Assembly: GCA_003500955.1 (NCBI GenBank)
Contig: DNQP01000117.1
Location: 1 to 15,207, forward strand
Length of the DNA stretch: 15,207 nt
Source of the DNA: Curvibacter sp.
Lineage (GTDB): Bacteria > Pseudomonadota > Gammaproteobacteria > Burkholderiales > Burkholderiaceae_C
Reading direction: 5' to 3'
The notes beneath the pieces are model-generated. The model was not told the DNA's origin. It worked only from the letters and a program-made list of their open reading frames with translations, and ran no database searches. The first letter of the stretch is position 1. Every line of letters begins with the position of its first letter. Positions 7,813 through 15,093 of this stretch are shown here, in pieces. The translations under genes and the position numbers were made by a program.

Positions 7813-8666
7813 GACAGTTTCCCTGCGTCAGAGGCACGCTGCAGCTGCAGCGTGGTGTTGATGGCGCGGCTCAGCTTGGCCGCGTAATCGGGGTCGGTGG
7901 CATAGCCGCCGTCCTGCAGGCCCTGGGCCCAGCCCTGGACTGTGCCGGCCTGTTCGCGCGCCTGCGCGTAACGCGGGCTGTTGCCGACCAGTCGGGCGAA
8001 GTCCTGGTAGGACTCGGCGTAGGAGTCATAGGCGCGGAAGCGGCCCACGGTCTTGCGTGCTTCGCCGTCCACGTATTCGGTGGTCGTGACCTCGGCGACC
8101 TTGCCCTTCCAGTCCGCCGTGGCCTTGATGCCGAAGAGGTTGTGGGATGTGCTGCCGTCGGGCATGCGGATTTCGCGGCGGCCCCAGCCGCTCTCATGCC
8201 CCGCCTGGCCCAGCAGATAGCTGGCGGGCAGGCCGCTCTTGCGTTCGATGTCCTGTGCGGTGGCGGCGTGTTGCCGCACGAAATGGCGCGCCGCATCGGA
8301 GACCGGGACCGCTCTTTCAGCCGCCGCGGGCTTGCCGGTGTCCTTGAGCCCCATCTGCTGCATCAGCTGCTTCGCGATGGTCTCGGCCAGACCGCCGGGC
8401 TGGCCGGCCATCTGCACCGCGAACTGCTGGTCCAGCAGGTCGGTGCCCAGGTTCTCGGTCGGGCTCTCGAACAGACCGCTCTTCATGGAGGCGTTGGCCT
8501 CGCGCATGCTCTTGAGCAGCTCGCGCATGAACAGGGCCTCGAACTGTTTGGCCGTCTCCTTGATCGCCTCGGGCGTGGCCTGGCCGGCCTGGTACTTCAG
8601 GCGGTTCAGGCTGGACGCATCGGCGGCCAGGGCCTGCTGGGTGGAGAGCAGGTTGGAGGCGTTCAT
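7809..8666 (-). CDS. flgJ: FlgJ, rod-cap protein and peptidoglycan hydrolase
   Basis: A bifunctional 285-residue protein. The N-terminal rod-assembly domain (about 30-105) is seen in KETAKQFEALFMRELLKSMR and TDLLDQQFAVQMA. The C-terminal glucosaminidase-type (GH73) domain starts near residue 123 with LLGQAGHESGWGRREI, where Glu158 matches the catalytic glutamate. It continues HNLFGIKATADWKGKV (175-190), EVTTTEYVDGEARK (192-205), FRAYDSYAESYQDFARLV and LQDGGYATDPDYAAKL. It opens the peptidoglycan in the periplasm so the rod can pass. The ATG at 8666 is preferred over an upstream TTG at 8681: it lies 1 bp after the flgI stop, has GAGG about 9 bp upstream, and begins with a normal N-terminus. 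The dual-domain form is that of beta- and gammaproteobacteria; some other lineages have only the rod domain. Confidence 0.96.
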   Translation of the reverse strand: MNASNLLSTQQALAADASSLNRLKYQAGQATPEAIKETAKQFEALFMRELLKSMREANASMKSGLFESPTENLGTDLLDQQFAVQMAGQPGGLAETIAKQLMQQMGLKDTGKPAAAERAVPVSDAARHFVRQHAATAQDIERKSGLPASYLLGQAGHESGWGRREIRMPDGSTSHNLFGIKATADWKGKVAEVTTTEYVDGEARKTVGRFRAYDSYAESYQDFARLVGNSPRYAQAREQAGTVQGWAQGLQDGGYATDPDYAAKLSRAINTTLQLQRASDAGKLS

Positions 8667-8667
8667 G

Positions 8668-9786
8668 TCAGATGACCTCAAGCTCCGCGTTGAGCGCGCC
8701 CGCCGCCTTGATGGCCTGCAGGATGGCCAGCAGGTCTTGCGGCGTGGCGCCCAGGGTGTTGAGCGCGCGCACCACGTCGGCCAGCTTGGGCGCGGCGGGC
8801 AGCTGGATCAGCATGCCGGGCTCCTGGCGCACCTCGATGGTGGCCTGCTCGGTCACCACCGTCTGGCCGCCCGAGAGCGGGCCCGGCTGGCTGATGACCG
8901 GCGTGGAGCTGATGCTGATCGACAGGTTGCCGTGCGCGATCGCGCAGGGGCCCAGGGTCACGGCCTGGTTGAGCACGATGGAGCCGGTGCGCGAATTGAT
9001 TACCACCTTGGCGGCGGGCACGGAGTTCTCCAGCGGCAGCTCCTCCAGCTCGGCCAGGAAGTTGATGCGGTCGTTGGGTGTGGCGGGGGCGCGCACGTCC
9101 ACCGTGCGGCCGTCGAGCGCGCGGGCCACGCCGTCGCCGAAGCGGGTGTTGATGGCGCCGGCGACGCGGCGCGCGGTCTGGAAGTCGCTGGCGTTCAGGC
9201 TGAGCTTGATGCTGTCACCTTCGAGCAGGGGTGTGGGCACGGCGCGCTCGATCTGCGCGCCGCCCGGGATACGACCCGCCGTCAGGTGGTTGATCTGCAC
9301 GCGGCTGCCACCCGCTGACGCGCCGGCCCCGGCGATCACCAGGCTGCCCTGGGCCAGGGCGTAGACCTGGCCGTCGGCGCCGCGCAGCGGCGTGGCGATC
9401 AGCGTGCCGCCCTTGAGTGATTTGGCGTTGCCCAGCGAGGAGACGGTGACGTCCATGGCCTGGCCCGGGCGGGCAAAGGCCGGCAGCTGCGCCGTGACCA
9501 GCACGGCCGCGACGTTCTTGAGCTGCAGGCGGGTGGCCAGCTCGGGCGCCAGCGTGATGCCCAGCTGCTGCAGGTAGTTGCTCAGCGTCTGCGTGGTGTA
9601 GGGCATCTGCGTGGTCTGGTCGCCCGTGCCGTCCAGGCCGATGACCAGGCCGAAGCCCGTGAGCTGGTTGCTGCGCACGCCCTCGATGGCCGCCACTTCC
9701 TTGATGCGGCTGGCCTGGGCCGGCGCGAGCGCCAGCAGGCCCAGCAGCAGGGCCGTGGTGCAGCGGGCAAGCAGGGAGGTGTTCAT
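8668..9786 (-). CDS. flgI: FlgI, flagellar P-ring protein
   Basis: Forms the periplasmic P ring around the rod, in the peptidoglycan layer. The 372 residues start with a Sec signal peptide (MNTSLLARC, a hydrophobic core ALLLGLLALAPAQA, predicted cleavage after Ala25), and the mature part begins SRIKEVAAIEGVRSNQLTG. Family hallmarks are GFGLVIGLDGTGDQT (44-58), LKNVAAVLVTAQLPAF (89-104), GQAMDVTVSSLGNAKSLKGG (108-127), VVINSRTGSIVL (261-272) and the C-terminal GATPQDLLAILQAIKAAGAL. Mature FlgI has one cysteine, Cys281. Its assembly normally needs the periplasmic chaperone FlgA, whose gene starts at the right end of this window. A GAGG lies about 9 bp before the ATG. A 61-bp gap separates it from flgH, the longest inside the operon; nothing else is seen there. 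Confidence 0.97.
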   Translation of the reverse strand: MNTSLLARCTTALLLGLLALAPAQASRIKEVAAIEGVRSNQLTGFGLVIGLDGTGDQTTQMPYTTQTLSNYLQQLGITLAPELATRLQLKNVAAVLVTAQLPAFARPGQAMDVTVSSLGNAKSLKGGTLIATPLRGADGQVYALAQGSLVIAGAGASAGGSRVQINHLTAGRIPGGAQIERAVPTPLLEGDSIKLSLNASDFQTARRVAGAINTRFGDGVARALDGRTVDVRAPATPNDRINFLAELEELPLENSVPAAKVVINSRTGSIVLNQAVTLGPCAIAHGNLSISISSTPVISQPGPLSGGQTVVTEQATIEVRQEPGMLIQLPAAPKLADVVRALNTLGATPQDLLAILQAIKAAGALNAELEVI

Positions 9787-9847
9787 GGTGCGGGCCTCAA
9801 GTTCTGGCGTGGCGGGTCGAAGTTGTCGGTAAGGGCAGGGTCGGGCG

Positions 9848-10525
9848 TCAGAACGGCGACACGTTCATGAAAAAGCGCGTGAGCCAGCCCACGGTCTGGG
9901 CCTCGTATTGGGGGCCGCGTCCCTTGGATTCGACGCGCACATTGGCCACCGCGCTGGAGTTGACGATGTTGCCGGGCAGGATGGCCAGCGGGTCGATGGT
10001 GCCCGTGAAGCGCAGCACGTCGACGTTGTGGTTCAGGCCGATCTGCTTCTCGCCGACCACCAGCAGATGCCCGTTGGGCAGCAGCTCGGCCACCGAGGCC
10101 GTGATCGTGCCCGAGAAGGTGTTGGCCGCCTCGGTACCCCCCGCGCCGGAGAAGTCCACCTCGCTGCCGGCACCGATGCGCAGGCGGTTCTCGGCTGCGG
10201 TGCCCGGGAATTTCAGGCCCGGGACGGCGGTGATGCTGCCTTCGATGTTGCTGCTGCGATTGGCTGTGGAGCTGGACTTCTGGCTGGCCGTGACGTTCTC
10301 GACGATGCGGATGGTCACGATGTCGCCGACCTGGCGTGCGCGCCGGTCCTCGAAGCTGGCACGGTAGGTCGCGGGCTGGAATAGGCTGCCTGTGGGCAGA
10401 CGCGAAGCCGGCGGGGCCGGACGTTGCGCCAGTGCCGGCGCCGCGAAGTCCACCTGCGCGGGCTTGGGTGTGGCGGCGCAGCCTGCGAGCAGTGCCGCAC
10501 CCAGGATCAGGGTGAGATGTTTCAT
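9848..10525 (-). CDS. flgH: FlgH, flagellar L-ring lipoprotein
   Basis: Outer-membrane L-ring subunit, 225 residues, close to the usual size (about 232). The lipoprotein signal [16 protein letters not shown] has a clear lipobox LAGC with Cys16 as the acylation site. Family features follow: GSLFQPATYRASFEDRRARQ (about 47-66), VGDIVTIRIVENVTASQKS, the central beta-rich GTITASVAELLPNGHLLVVG and the terminal PQYEAQTVGWLTRFFMNVSPF region. The ATG at 10525 is chosen although the frame stays open upstream, because the lipoprotein signal begins exactly there and the ATG shares one base with the flgG stop (TGATG), a typical coupling. The upstream open frame lies over flgG in another phase and is not real. 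Confidence 0.97.
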   Translation of the reverse strand: MKHLTLILGAALLAGCAATPKPAQVDFAAPALAQRPAPPASRLPTGSLFQPATYRASFEDRRARQVGDIVTIRIVENVTASQKSSSTANRSSNIEGSITAVPGLKFPGTAAENRLRIGAGSEVDFSGAGGTEAANTFSGTITASVAELLPNGHLLVVGEKQIGLNHNVDVLRFTGTIDPLAILPGNIVNSSAVANVRVESKGRGPQYEAQTVGWLTRFFMNVSPF

Positions 10526-11307
10526 CACAGTTGTCCCAGCTTTTGCAGCATCTGGTCCGAGGTCTGGATGGCCTTGGAATTCATCTCGTAGGCGCGCTGG
10601 ACCTGGATCATGGTCACCAGCTCCTGCACCACGTTGACGTTGGAGGTTTCGAGGAAGCCCTGCATGAGCTGGCCCAGGCCGTTGGTGCCCGGCGTGCCCG
10701 TGTTGGGCTGGCCCGAGGCCGCGGTCTCGGCAAAGAGGTTCTGGCCGCGTGGGTCCAGGCCGGCGGGGTTGATGAAGCTGGCCAGGGCGATGGTGCCGAT
10801 GGGCTGCGGCGCGACTTGGCCGGGGATGGTGGCGGTCACGTTGCCGTCGGACGAGATCGAGATCTTGGTGGCGTTGGCTGGCACGGTGATGCCGTTGGCC
10901 ACGGGCAGGCCGTTGCTGGTGACGATCTGCCCCTGCGCGTTGACCTGGAGGGCGCCGTCGCGCGTGTAGTTGATCGTGCCGTCGGGCATGGTGATCTGGA
11001 AGAAGCCGTTGCCCTGGATGGCCACGTCCAGGCCGTTGCCCGACTGCTGCAGACTGCCTTGCGTGAAGTTGCGGCTGGTGGCCACGGTGCGCACGCCCAG
11101 GCCCACCTGCAGGCCGGTGGGCAGCTGTGACTGTTCGGACGTGGCCGAGCCCGCCTGACGCAGGTTCTGGTAGACCAGGTCCTCGAACACCGCGTGCGCG
11201 CGCTTGAAGCCGTTGGTCGACGAGTTGGCCAGGTTGTTCGAGATGACGTCCAGCTGCATCTGCTGGGCTTCCATGCCGGTCTTGGAGATCCAGAGGGAAT
11301 TGAACAT
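10525..11307 (-). CDS. flgG: FlgG, distal rod protein
   Basis: Distal rod subunit, 260 residues, the same length as the enteric protein. The N-terminus has the rod/hook motif [19 protein letters not shown] (19-37). The following segment [13 protein letters not shown] with [15 protein letters not shown] (41-71) is the FlgG-specific stretch that distinguishes the stiff distal rod from the flexible hook. Then come [18 protein letters not shown] and GNGFFQI (about 80-104), and the C-terminal helix [20 protein letters not shown] ending QMLQKLGQL. There is no signal peptide, as expected for type III export. AGGAAA stands 7 bp before the ATG. Its stop overlaps the flgH start by one base, and 23 bp separate it from flgF. 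Confidence 0.97.
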   Translation of the reverse strand: MFNSLWISKTGMEAQQMQLDVISNNLANSSTNGFKRAHAVFEDLVYQNLRQAGSATSEQSQLPTGLQVGLGVRTVATSRNFTQGSLQQSGNGLDVAIQGNGFFQITMPDGTINYTRDGALQVNAQGQIVTSNGLPVANGITVPANATKISISSDGNVTATIPGQVAPQPIGTIALASFINPAGLDPRGQNLFAETAASGQPNTGTPGTNGLGQLMQGFLETSNVNVVQELVTMIQVQRAYEMNSKAIQTSDQMLQKLGQL

Positions 11308-11330
11308 GGTGCTTTCCTAGAAAGGGCGCA

Positions 11331-12071
11331 TCAGCCTTGTAGGCTGAGCAGCTGGCCGGCGGAGCGGTCATTGGATTCGGCGGTCTGCAGCAGACGCATC
11401 TGCTGCTCGAATTGCCGCGCGGTCTGGATCATGCCCACCATGGTCTCCACGGCGTTCACGTTGGAGCCTTCGAGCACGCCGATCAGCATGCGCGCATTGC
11501 CGTCGTTGGGCAGCGGGTTGCCCGAGGCCGGACGAAACAGGCCGTCGGCGCCGCGCTTGAGCGGATCGTCGGGCGTGGGCGTGGCCAGCTTGAGGCGGCC
11601 CACCACGTTGGAGGGCTGGTTGCCGGTCTTGGCGCTGATGGTGCCGTCAAAGCCCAGGCTGATCACCGAATCCTGCGGCAGCTGGATGGGCGTGCCGCCG
11701 TCGGACAGCACGGCCAGGCCGTTGGCGGTCTGCAGGATGCCGGTGGCCGAGATCTCGAAGCCGCCGCTGCGCGTGTAGGCCTCGGTGCCGTCCAGGCCCT
11801 GCACGGCAAACCAGTTGTTGCCCTGGGGCATGGCGTCGAGGTCACGGCCTGTGCGCAGCGCGGGGCCGGGCGCGTTGCGGTGGCCGGCCGTGGCTTCGAG
11901 CGCCAGCACGCGGGTGGTGGCGCCGTCGCCGCGCAGCGGCACGGCACGGTAGGTCGAGAGTTCGGCGCGGAAGCCGTTGGTCGAGACGTTGGCCAGGTTG
12001 TGGGACAGCACCGACTGCCGGTGCGCCGCGGCATTGGCCCCGGTCATCGCGGTGTAGATCATGCGGTCCAT
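11331..12071 (-). CDS. flgF: FlgF, proximal rod protein
   Basis: Proximal rod subunit of 246 residues (enteric about 251). It starts MDRMIYTAMTGANAAAHRQS with the rod motif VLSHNLANVSTNGFRAE (21-37). NWFAVQGLDGTEAYTRSGGF is the conserved mid segment (about 85-104), and the C-terminal helix EGSNVNAVETMVGMIQTARQ leads to LLQTAESNDRSAGQLLSLQG. FlgF rather than FlgG is assigned because it lacks the FlgG-specific insertion, opens with MDRMIY and lies between flgE and flgG. Its Shine-Dalgarno is weak (AAAGAGAG), and a 36-bp gap follows flgE. No signal peptide is present. Confidence 0.96.
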   Translation of the reverse strand: MDRMIYTAMTGANAAAHRQSVLSHNLANVSTNGFRAELSTYRAVPLRGDGATTRVLALEATAGHRNAPGPALRTGRDLDAMPQGNNWFAVQGLDGTEAYTRSGGFEISATGILQTANGLAVLSDGGTPIQLPQDSVISLGFDGTISAKTGNQPSNVVGRLKLATPTPDDPLKRGADGLFRPASGNPLPNDGNARMLIGVLEGSNVNAVETMVGMIQTARQFEQQMRLLQTAESNDRSAGQLLSLQG

Positions 12072-12107
12072 GGCAGCTCTCTTTCAGGGAAGACTCAAGG
12101 GGTCGGC

Positions 12108-13349
12108 TCAGCGCAGGTTCACCAGGGTCTGGAGCACCTGGTCCTGGGTCTTGATGGTCTGTGCGTTGGCCTGGTAGGCACGCTGCGCGGTCATCATGTT
12201 CACCAGCTCGGCCGTCAGGTCCACGTTGGAGTCTTCCAGCGCGCCGGAGCGTGTGGCGCCGAACTTGCCCTGGCCGGGTTGGCCCATGAGCGGCTGGCCC
12301 GAGGCGAAGGTCTCGGCCCAGTTGTTGCCGCCGATGGGCTCCAGGCCCTGCGGGTTGCGGAAGTCCGCCAGCGCCAGCATGCCGGCCGCCTGGGTCTGGC
12401 CGTTGGAATAGCGCGCGGTCACCACGCCGAGCTCGGAGATCGACAGGCCGACGAAGGAGCCGGCGGTGTAGCCGTTCTGCGTCAGGTCGGTCACGCCGAA
12501 GGCGGCGGCGTACTGGGTCACGTTCGAGATGTCGAACGTGGCCACGATGTTCGGCGTGACGGCCGATGCGGTGGGGATGGTCACCGTGGGCATGACGATC
12601 GGTGCCGTCAGCTGGCCCGTGGCGTCAAAGCGCATGCTGAACAGCGGCGTGTTGGCGGGGACGGTAGGGGGGGCATTGGCATCCCAGACCTGCCAGACAT
12701 CCTCAGCCGGTGGGCCTACGACGGAGGTGTCGCGGGTGAAGTAGACGCTGAACAGCTCCGGGTTGCCCTGGGAGTCGTAGACGTTGAGCGCCGTGCCGTA
12801 GGTGGTGTACGGCGGTGTGTCGGTCACCCGGTTGTAGACCGTGGTGTCGGCGGCGTTGAGGTTGAACTCGGCCGTGATGCTGGTCGTGGCCTGGGCCGGA
12901 ATCGGCGCGCCTGTCGGCAGGGCCAGTGGAGCGGGGGTGGTGCTGGTCGGCACGCCGGCCGTGGTGGTGGGGTAGCCCAGCACCTGCGCGCCCGAGTTGG
13001 TGATGATGGTGCCCTGGTTGTCCAGCTTGAAGTTGCCCGAGCGGGTGTAGGCGGTGGTGCCGTCCTGCATCCGCAGCTGGAAGAAGCCGGAGCCGTTGAT
13101 GGCGACGTCCAGGGTGTTGCCCGTGATGCTGAGGTTGCCTTGCGTGAACTGCTGGGCTACCGTGTCCAGCGCCACGCCCAGGCCGGCCTGGTTGCTGCCA
13201 CCGGCGCCGATGGACGAGGCCACCAGATCGGAGAACTCGGCCCGCGAGTACTTGAAACCCGTGGTGTTGGCGTTGGCGATGTTGTTGCCGATCACGTCCA
13301 GGTTCTTGCTGGAAGCGTTGAGGCCGGAAAGACCAGTCTGGAATCCCAT
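12108..13349 (-). CDS. flgE: FlgE, hook protein
   Basis: Main subunit of the flagellar hook, the universal joint; 413 residues (enteric about 403). The N-terminus MGFQTGLSGLNASSKNLDVI runs into GNNIANANTTGFKYSRAEF (21-39). The sequence FTQGNLSITGNTLDVAINGS then GFFQLRMQDGTTAYTRSGNF is the conserved D1 part. The middle, about 120-330, is Thr/Ala/Pro-rich and variable, with the family segment NVYDSQGNPELFSVYF. The C-terminal helix AELVNMMTAQRAYQANAQTI ends DQVLQTLVNLR. It is a type III export substrate with no signal peptide. AAAGGA lies 7 bp before the ATG, and only 18 bp separate it from flgD. A run of seven C on the coding strand (12667-12673) lies in the variable part. Confidence 0.97.
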   Translation of the reverse strand: MGFQTGLSGLNASSKNLDVIGNNIANANTTGFKYSRAEFSDLVASSIGAGGSNQAGLGVALDTVAQQFTQGNLSITGNTLDVAINGSGFFQLRMQDGTTAYTRSGNFKLDNQGTIITNSGAQVLGYPTTTAGVPTSTTPAPLALPTGAPIPAQATTSITAEFNLNAADTTVYNRVTDTPPYTTYGTALNVYDSQGNPELFSVYFTRDTSVVGPPAEDVWQVWDANAPPTVPANTPLFSMRFDATGQLTAPIVMPTVTIPTASAVTPNIVATFDISNVTQYAAAFGVTDLTQNGYTAGSFVGLSISELGVVTARYSNGQTQAAGMLALADFRNPQGLEPIGGNNWAETFASGQPLMGQPGQGKFGATRSGALEDSNVDLTAELVNMMTAQRAYQANAQTIKTQDQVLQTLVNLR

Positions 13350-13367
13350 GGTGTGTTCCTTTGGGGT

Positions 13368-14018
13368 TTAGAAAACGGCGGCGATCTTCGAGTACGGCAC
13401 GCTCTGGCCGCTCAGCAGATCGAGGTTGAGCAGACCGTTGGCCGTGCCCACGGCCAGCACGCGGTCGCTGCTGTAGGTGGTGGCGGCCACGGCCTCGCTG
13501 TTGTTGGTGGCAGTGACGCGGTAGCTCAAGCTGGGGTAGTTCTTGTAGTTCGACGCATCCCAGGTGAAGGAGTTGCGGCCTGCGTCCATGGCGCCCGAGG
13601 TGATGGTGTCGAGCACCACGCCCGTGGGCGAGAGGATCTCGATCTTGACCTGGCTGGCCTTGCCGCCCAGGTCGAAGGCCGAGCCGGCCATGCCCGTGGT
13701 CGCGTCGCGCCACAGCGTGTTGCCCGGGATCAGCACGTCGCGACCCACCAGCGCCGTGCCCTGCAGCACCTGCATGGCGTTGAACTGGGTGTTCATGCTC
13801 TTCATGGTCTCGTTGAGCTGCTGGATGCCGCTGACCGTGTTGATCTGCGCCATCTGCGTCGTCATCTGCGCGTTGTCCATGGGGTTGAGCGGATCCTGGT
13901 TGTTGATCTGCGCAACGAGCAGCTTGAGAAAGCGGTCCTGCATCTCGGCGGCCGAGTTCGGCCCGGCGCCCGCCGTGTTGGTCGGCGTGTAGGTGTAGTT
14001 GTTGACGGGGGTGACCAT
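13368..14018 (-). CDS. flgD: FlgD, hook-capping/assembly protein
   Basis: Scaffold that caps the growing hook and is displaced when FlgK is added. At 216 residues it is near the usual size (about 232). The N-terminal hook-capping signature is clear: MQDRFLKLLVAQINNQDPLN, PMDNAQMTTQMAQINTVSGI and QQLNETM (26-72). The C-terminal part (about 90-216) is beta-rich, with VGRDVLIPG, the FlgD Ig-like segment VKIEILSPTGVVLDTI and NSFTWDASNYKNYP, ending GLLNLDLLSGQSVPYSKIA. A TAAGGA lies 6 bp before the ATG, overlapping the flgC stop; the gap to flgC is 8 bp. No signal peptide; exported by the flagellar type III system. Confidence 0.96.
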   Translation of the reverse strand: MVTPVNNYTYTPTNTAGAGPNSAAEMQDRFLKLLVAQINNQDPLNPMDNAQMTTQMAQINTVSGIQQLNETMKSMNTQFNAMQVLQGTALVGRDVLIPGNTLWRDATTGMAGSAFDLGGKASQVKIEILSPTGVVLDTITSGAMDAGRNSFTWDASNYKNYPSLSYRVTATNNSEAVAATTYSSDRVLAVGTANGLLNLDLLSGQSVPYSKIAAVF

Positions 14019-14026
14019 GGTCGTCC

Positions 14027-14431
14027 TTACTGGCCGAGCTGCAGCGTCTTGAGCAGCAGGGTCTTGGCCGTGTTCATGACCTCGACGTTGTTCTGGTACG
14101 AGCGCGAGGCCGAGATCATGTTGACCATTTCCTCCACCGCATTCACGTTGGAGTGGCTCACATAGCCTTCGGCATCGGCCGAGGGGTGGCTGGGCTCGTA
14201 GACGCGGCGCGCCGGCGTCTGGTCTTCCTGGATGCTGCGGATCTTCACGCCCGCGGTGGCCGAGCCGTCCATGGGCACGGTCTCGAACACCACCTGGCGC
14301 GCCTTGTAGGTCTGGCCGTCGGGGCCGGCCACGGCGTCGGCATTGGCCAGGTTGGAGGCCACCACGTTGAGCCGCTGCGACTGCGCGCTGATCGCGCTGC
14401 CCGAGACGTTGAAGATGGAGAACATGGACAT
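14027..14431 (-). CDS. flgC: FlgC, proximal rod protein
   Basis: Proximal rod subunit. With the start at the ATG at 14431 it is 134 residues, exactly the enteric length, and begins [20 protein letters not shown]. That start is chosen over a GTG at 14458, which lies within the flgB stop region, because AGGA stands 8 bp upstream of the ATG. The rod motif reads [20 protein letters not shown] (21-40), with the typical FlgC insertion before [10 protein letters not shown]. The C-terminal helix [20 protein letters not shown] continues to [14 protein letters not shown]. No signal peptide; type III export. It follows flgB by 23 bp and precedes flgD by 8 bp. Confidence 0.97.
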   Translation of the reverse strand: MSMFSIFNVSGSAISAQSQRLNVVASNLANADAVAGPDGQTYKARQVVFETVPMDGSATAGVKIRSIQEDQTPARRVYEPSHPSADAEGYVSHSNVNAVEEMVNMISASRSYQNNVEVMNTAKTLLLKTLQLGQ

Positions 14432-14454
14432 GATGGTCTTCCTGTGTCGGCGCG

Positions 14455-14871
14455 TCACTGGCCCGAGATCGCGCTCAAGATCGTGCGCGAGCTGCCGTTG
14501 ATGAAACGCAGGGTCGATTCGTAGCGCACCGCGTTGTCGACGAAGTTGCCGCGCTCGCGGTCCAGGTCGACCGAGTTGTTGTCCAGGGCCGGCTGCACCT
14601 GCGGGCCATAGCCCATGCTTGAGCCCAGCGTGCCTTCGCGCGGGGCGAGCGGCAGATGGGCCGGATGCGGCGCGGAGCTGCTGCGGGCGTTGCCGGGCAG
14701 TTCCTTGCCCGAGAGGGCGGCGCTCATGGCGTCCTTGAAGTTGAGGTCGCGTGCCACATAGCCCGGCGTGTCGGCGTTGGCGATGTTGCTCGCGATGGTG
14801 CGCTGGCGTTCGGCGCGCAGCACCAGGGCCTTCCCATGGAAGTCCACCGTGCTGGTCAGTTTGTCGAACAT
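14455..14871 (-). CDS. flgB: FlgB, proximal rod protein, first gene of the operon
   Basis: Innermost rod subunit, 138 residues, the enteric length. It begins [20 protein letters not shown] and has the rod motif [22 protein letters not shown] (25-46), followed by a Ser/Pro-rich loop (about 62-80) and the FlgB signature [20 protein letters not shown] (98-117). The ATG at 14871 is chosen because of this N-terminus and an AGAGGTG about 4 bp upstream; a longer upstream open frame lacks homology-like features. It is the promoter-proximal gene of the minus-strand operon and faces flgA across a 229-bp control region. Confidence 0.97.
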   Translation of the reverse strand: MFDKLTSTVDFHGKALVLRAERQRTIASNIANADTPGYVARDLNFKDAMSAALSGKELPGNARSSSAPHPAHLPLAPREGTLGSSMGYGPQVQPALDNNSVDLDRERGNFVDNAVRYESTLRFINGSSRTILSAISGQ

Positions 14872-14930
14872 CTCACACCTCTGCTTTCCGATGGGGTGGC
14901 GCTGGAGGGCGCGTCTGGAGGGACCCCGTG

Positions 14931-14960
14931 CGGAAATTGTGGTGAAAACTTGAATTTCCG
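14931..14960. promoter_or_regulatory. Perfect 8-bp inverted repeat CGGAAATT-N14-AATTTCCG
   Basis: The arms 14931-14938 and 14953-14960 are exact inverse complements around a 14-bp spacer. The AAAT/ATTT cores recall FlhDC half-sites, but the spacing is shorter than in enteric boxes and the outer bases match poorly. It covers the candidate flgB -10, so it could equally be a repressor operator. Confidence 0.4.
14936..14941 (-). promoter_or_regulatory. Candidate flgB operon -10 element (CACAAT)
   Basis: CACAAT on the minus strand matches TATAAT at 4 of 6 positions. No -35 is seen 17 bp upstream, as is common for activator-dependent promoters. The implied start of transcription near 14929 would give a leader of about 58 nt. 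The reading is weak on its own. Confidence 0.25.
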
Positions 14961-15002
14961 AGCGCCTGAAATGAGGGGGAAAAAGCGCGCATTTGCCCTC
15001 TT
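14961..15002. promoter_or_regulatory. Candidate FlhDC box shared by flgB and flgA
   Basis: Half-site 14961-14976 matches the enteric FlhDC consensus half (AATGGCAGAAATAGCG) at 9 of 16 bases. The inverted half at 14987-15002 matches at 7 of 16, with a 10-bp spacer, the enteric spacing. The core AAATG (14969-14973) and CATTT (14990-14994) are inverse complements. Its centre (14981.5) is midway between the two candidate -10 elements. The base match is modest, so this is a hypothesis. Confidence 0.3.
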
Positions 15003-15021
15003 TGCGCCTTACGCCTGTCCG

Positions 15022-15027
15022 TATAGT
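15022..15027 (+). promoter_or_regulatory. Candidate flgA -10 element (TATAGT)
   Basis: TATAGT matches TATAAT at 5 of 6 positions. The sequence 16-18 bp upstream is not a recognisable -35, which fits an activator-dependent promoter. The expected start near 15034 would leave a leader of about 67 nt before the flgA ATG. Confidence 0.4.
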
Positions 15028-15087
15028 CGGCTCATTGGGTGGAGTTCCTGAGCTCTTTTTTGTAACACCCCACCCCAACGCTCAGAC

Positions 15088-15093
15088 AGGAGG
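15088..15093 (+). promoter_or_regulatory. Ribosome binding site of flgA
   Basis: A perfect AGGAGG lies 7 bp before the ATG at 15101 and decides that start over a second in-frame ATG at 15110, which would be 16 bp away. Confidence 0.85.

Noticed and set aside
5722..7887. Plus-strand open frame of 721 codons opposite flgK
   Set aside because: Same mirror-frame effect; composition is low-complexity and the opposite strand encodes a clear FlgK.
8667..8681. TTG start for flgJ giving five extra residues
   Set aside because: It would overlap the end of flgI, and the ATG at 8666 has better spacing and a normal FlgJ N-terminus.
10526..11371. N-terminal extension of flgH upstream of its ATG
   Set aside because: The extension lies out of phase over flgG, and the lipoprotein signal with lipobox begins exactly at the ATG at 10525.
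11412..14165. Long plus-strand open frame (917 codons) opposite flgC-flgF
   Set aside because: It is antisense to several well-recognised genes, runs across their boundaries, is extremely rich in Gly, Arg, His and Val without domain motifs, and is the usual mirror frame of GC-rich coding DNA.
14927..14953. Sigma-28 promoter for flgB (TCAAGTTT-N11-TCCGCACG on the minus strand)
   Set aside because: The -35 matches well and the spacing is right, but the -10 shares only the CCG with GCCGATAA; the essential ATAA part is missing.
15019..15053. Sigma-28-like promoter on the minus strand (TCAGG with GCCGACTA)
   Set aside because: The -10 matches 6 of 8 bases but the -35 and its spacing are off, and TATAGT on the other strand explains the same bases more simply.
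15041..15061. Intrinsic terminator before flgA ending in six T
   Set aside because: The preceding sequence can form only a 3-4 bp stem, and a terminator in the flgA leader is not expected.
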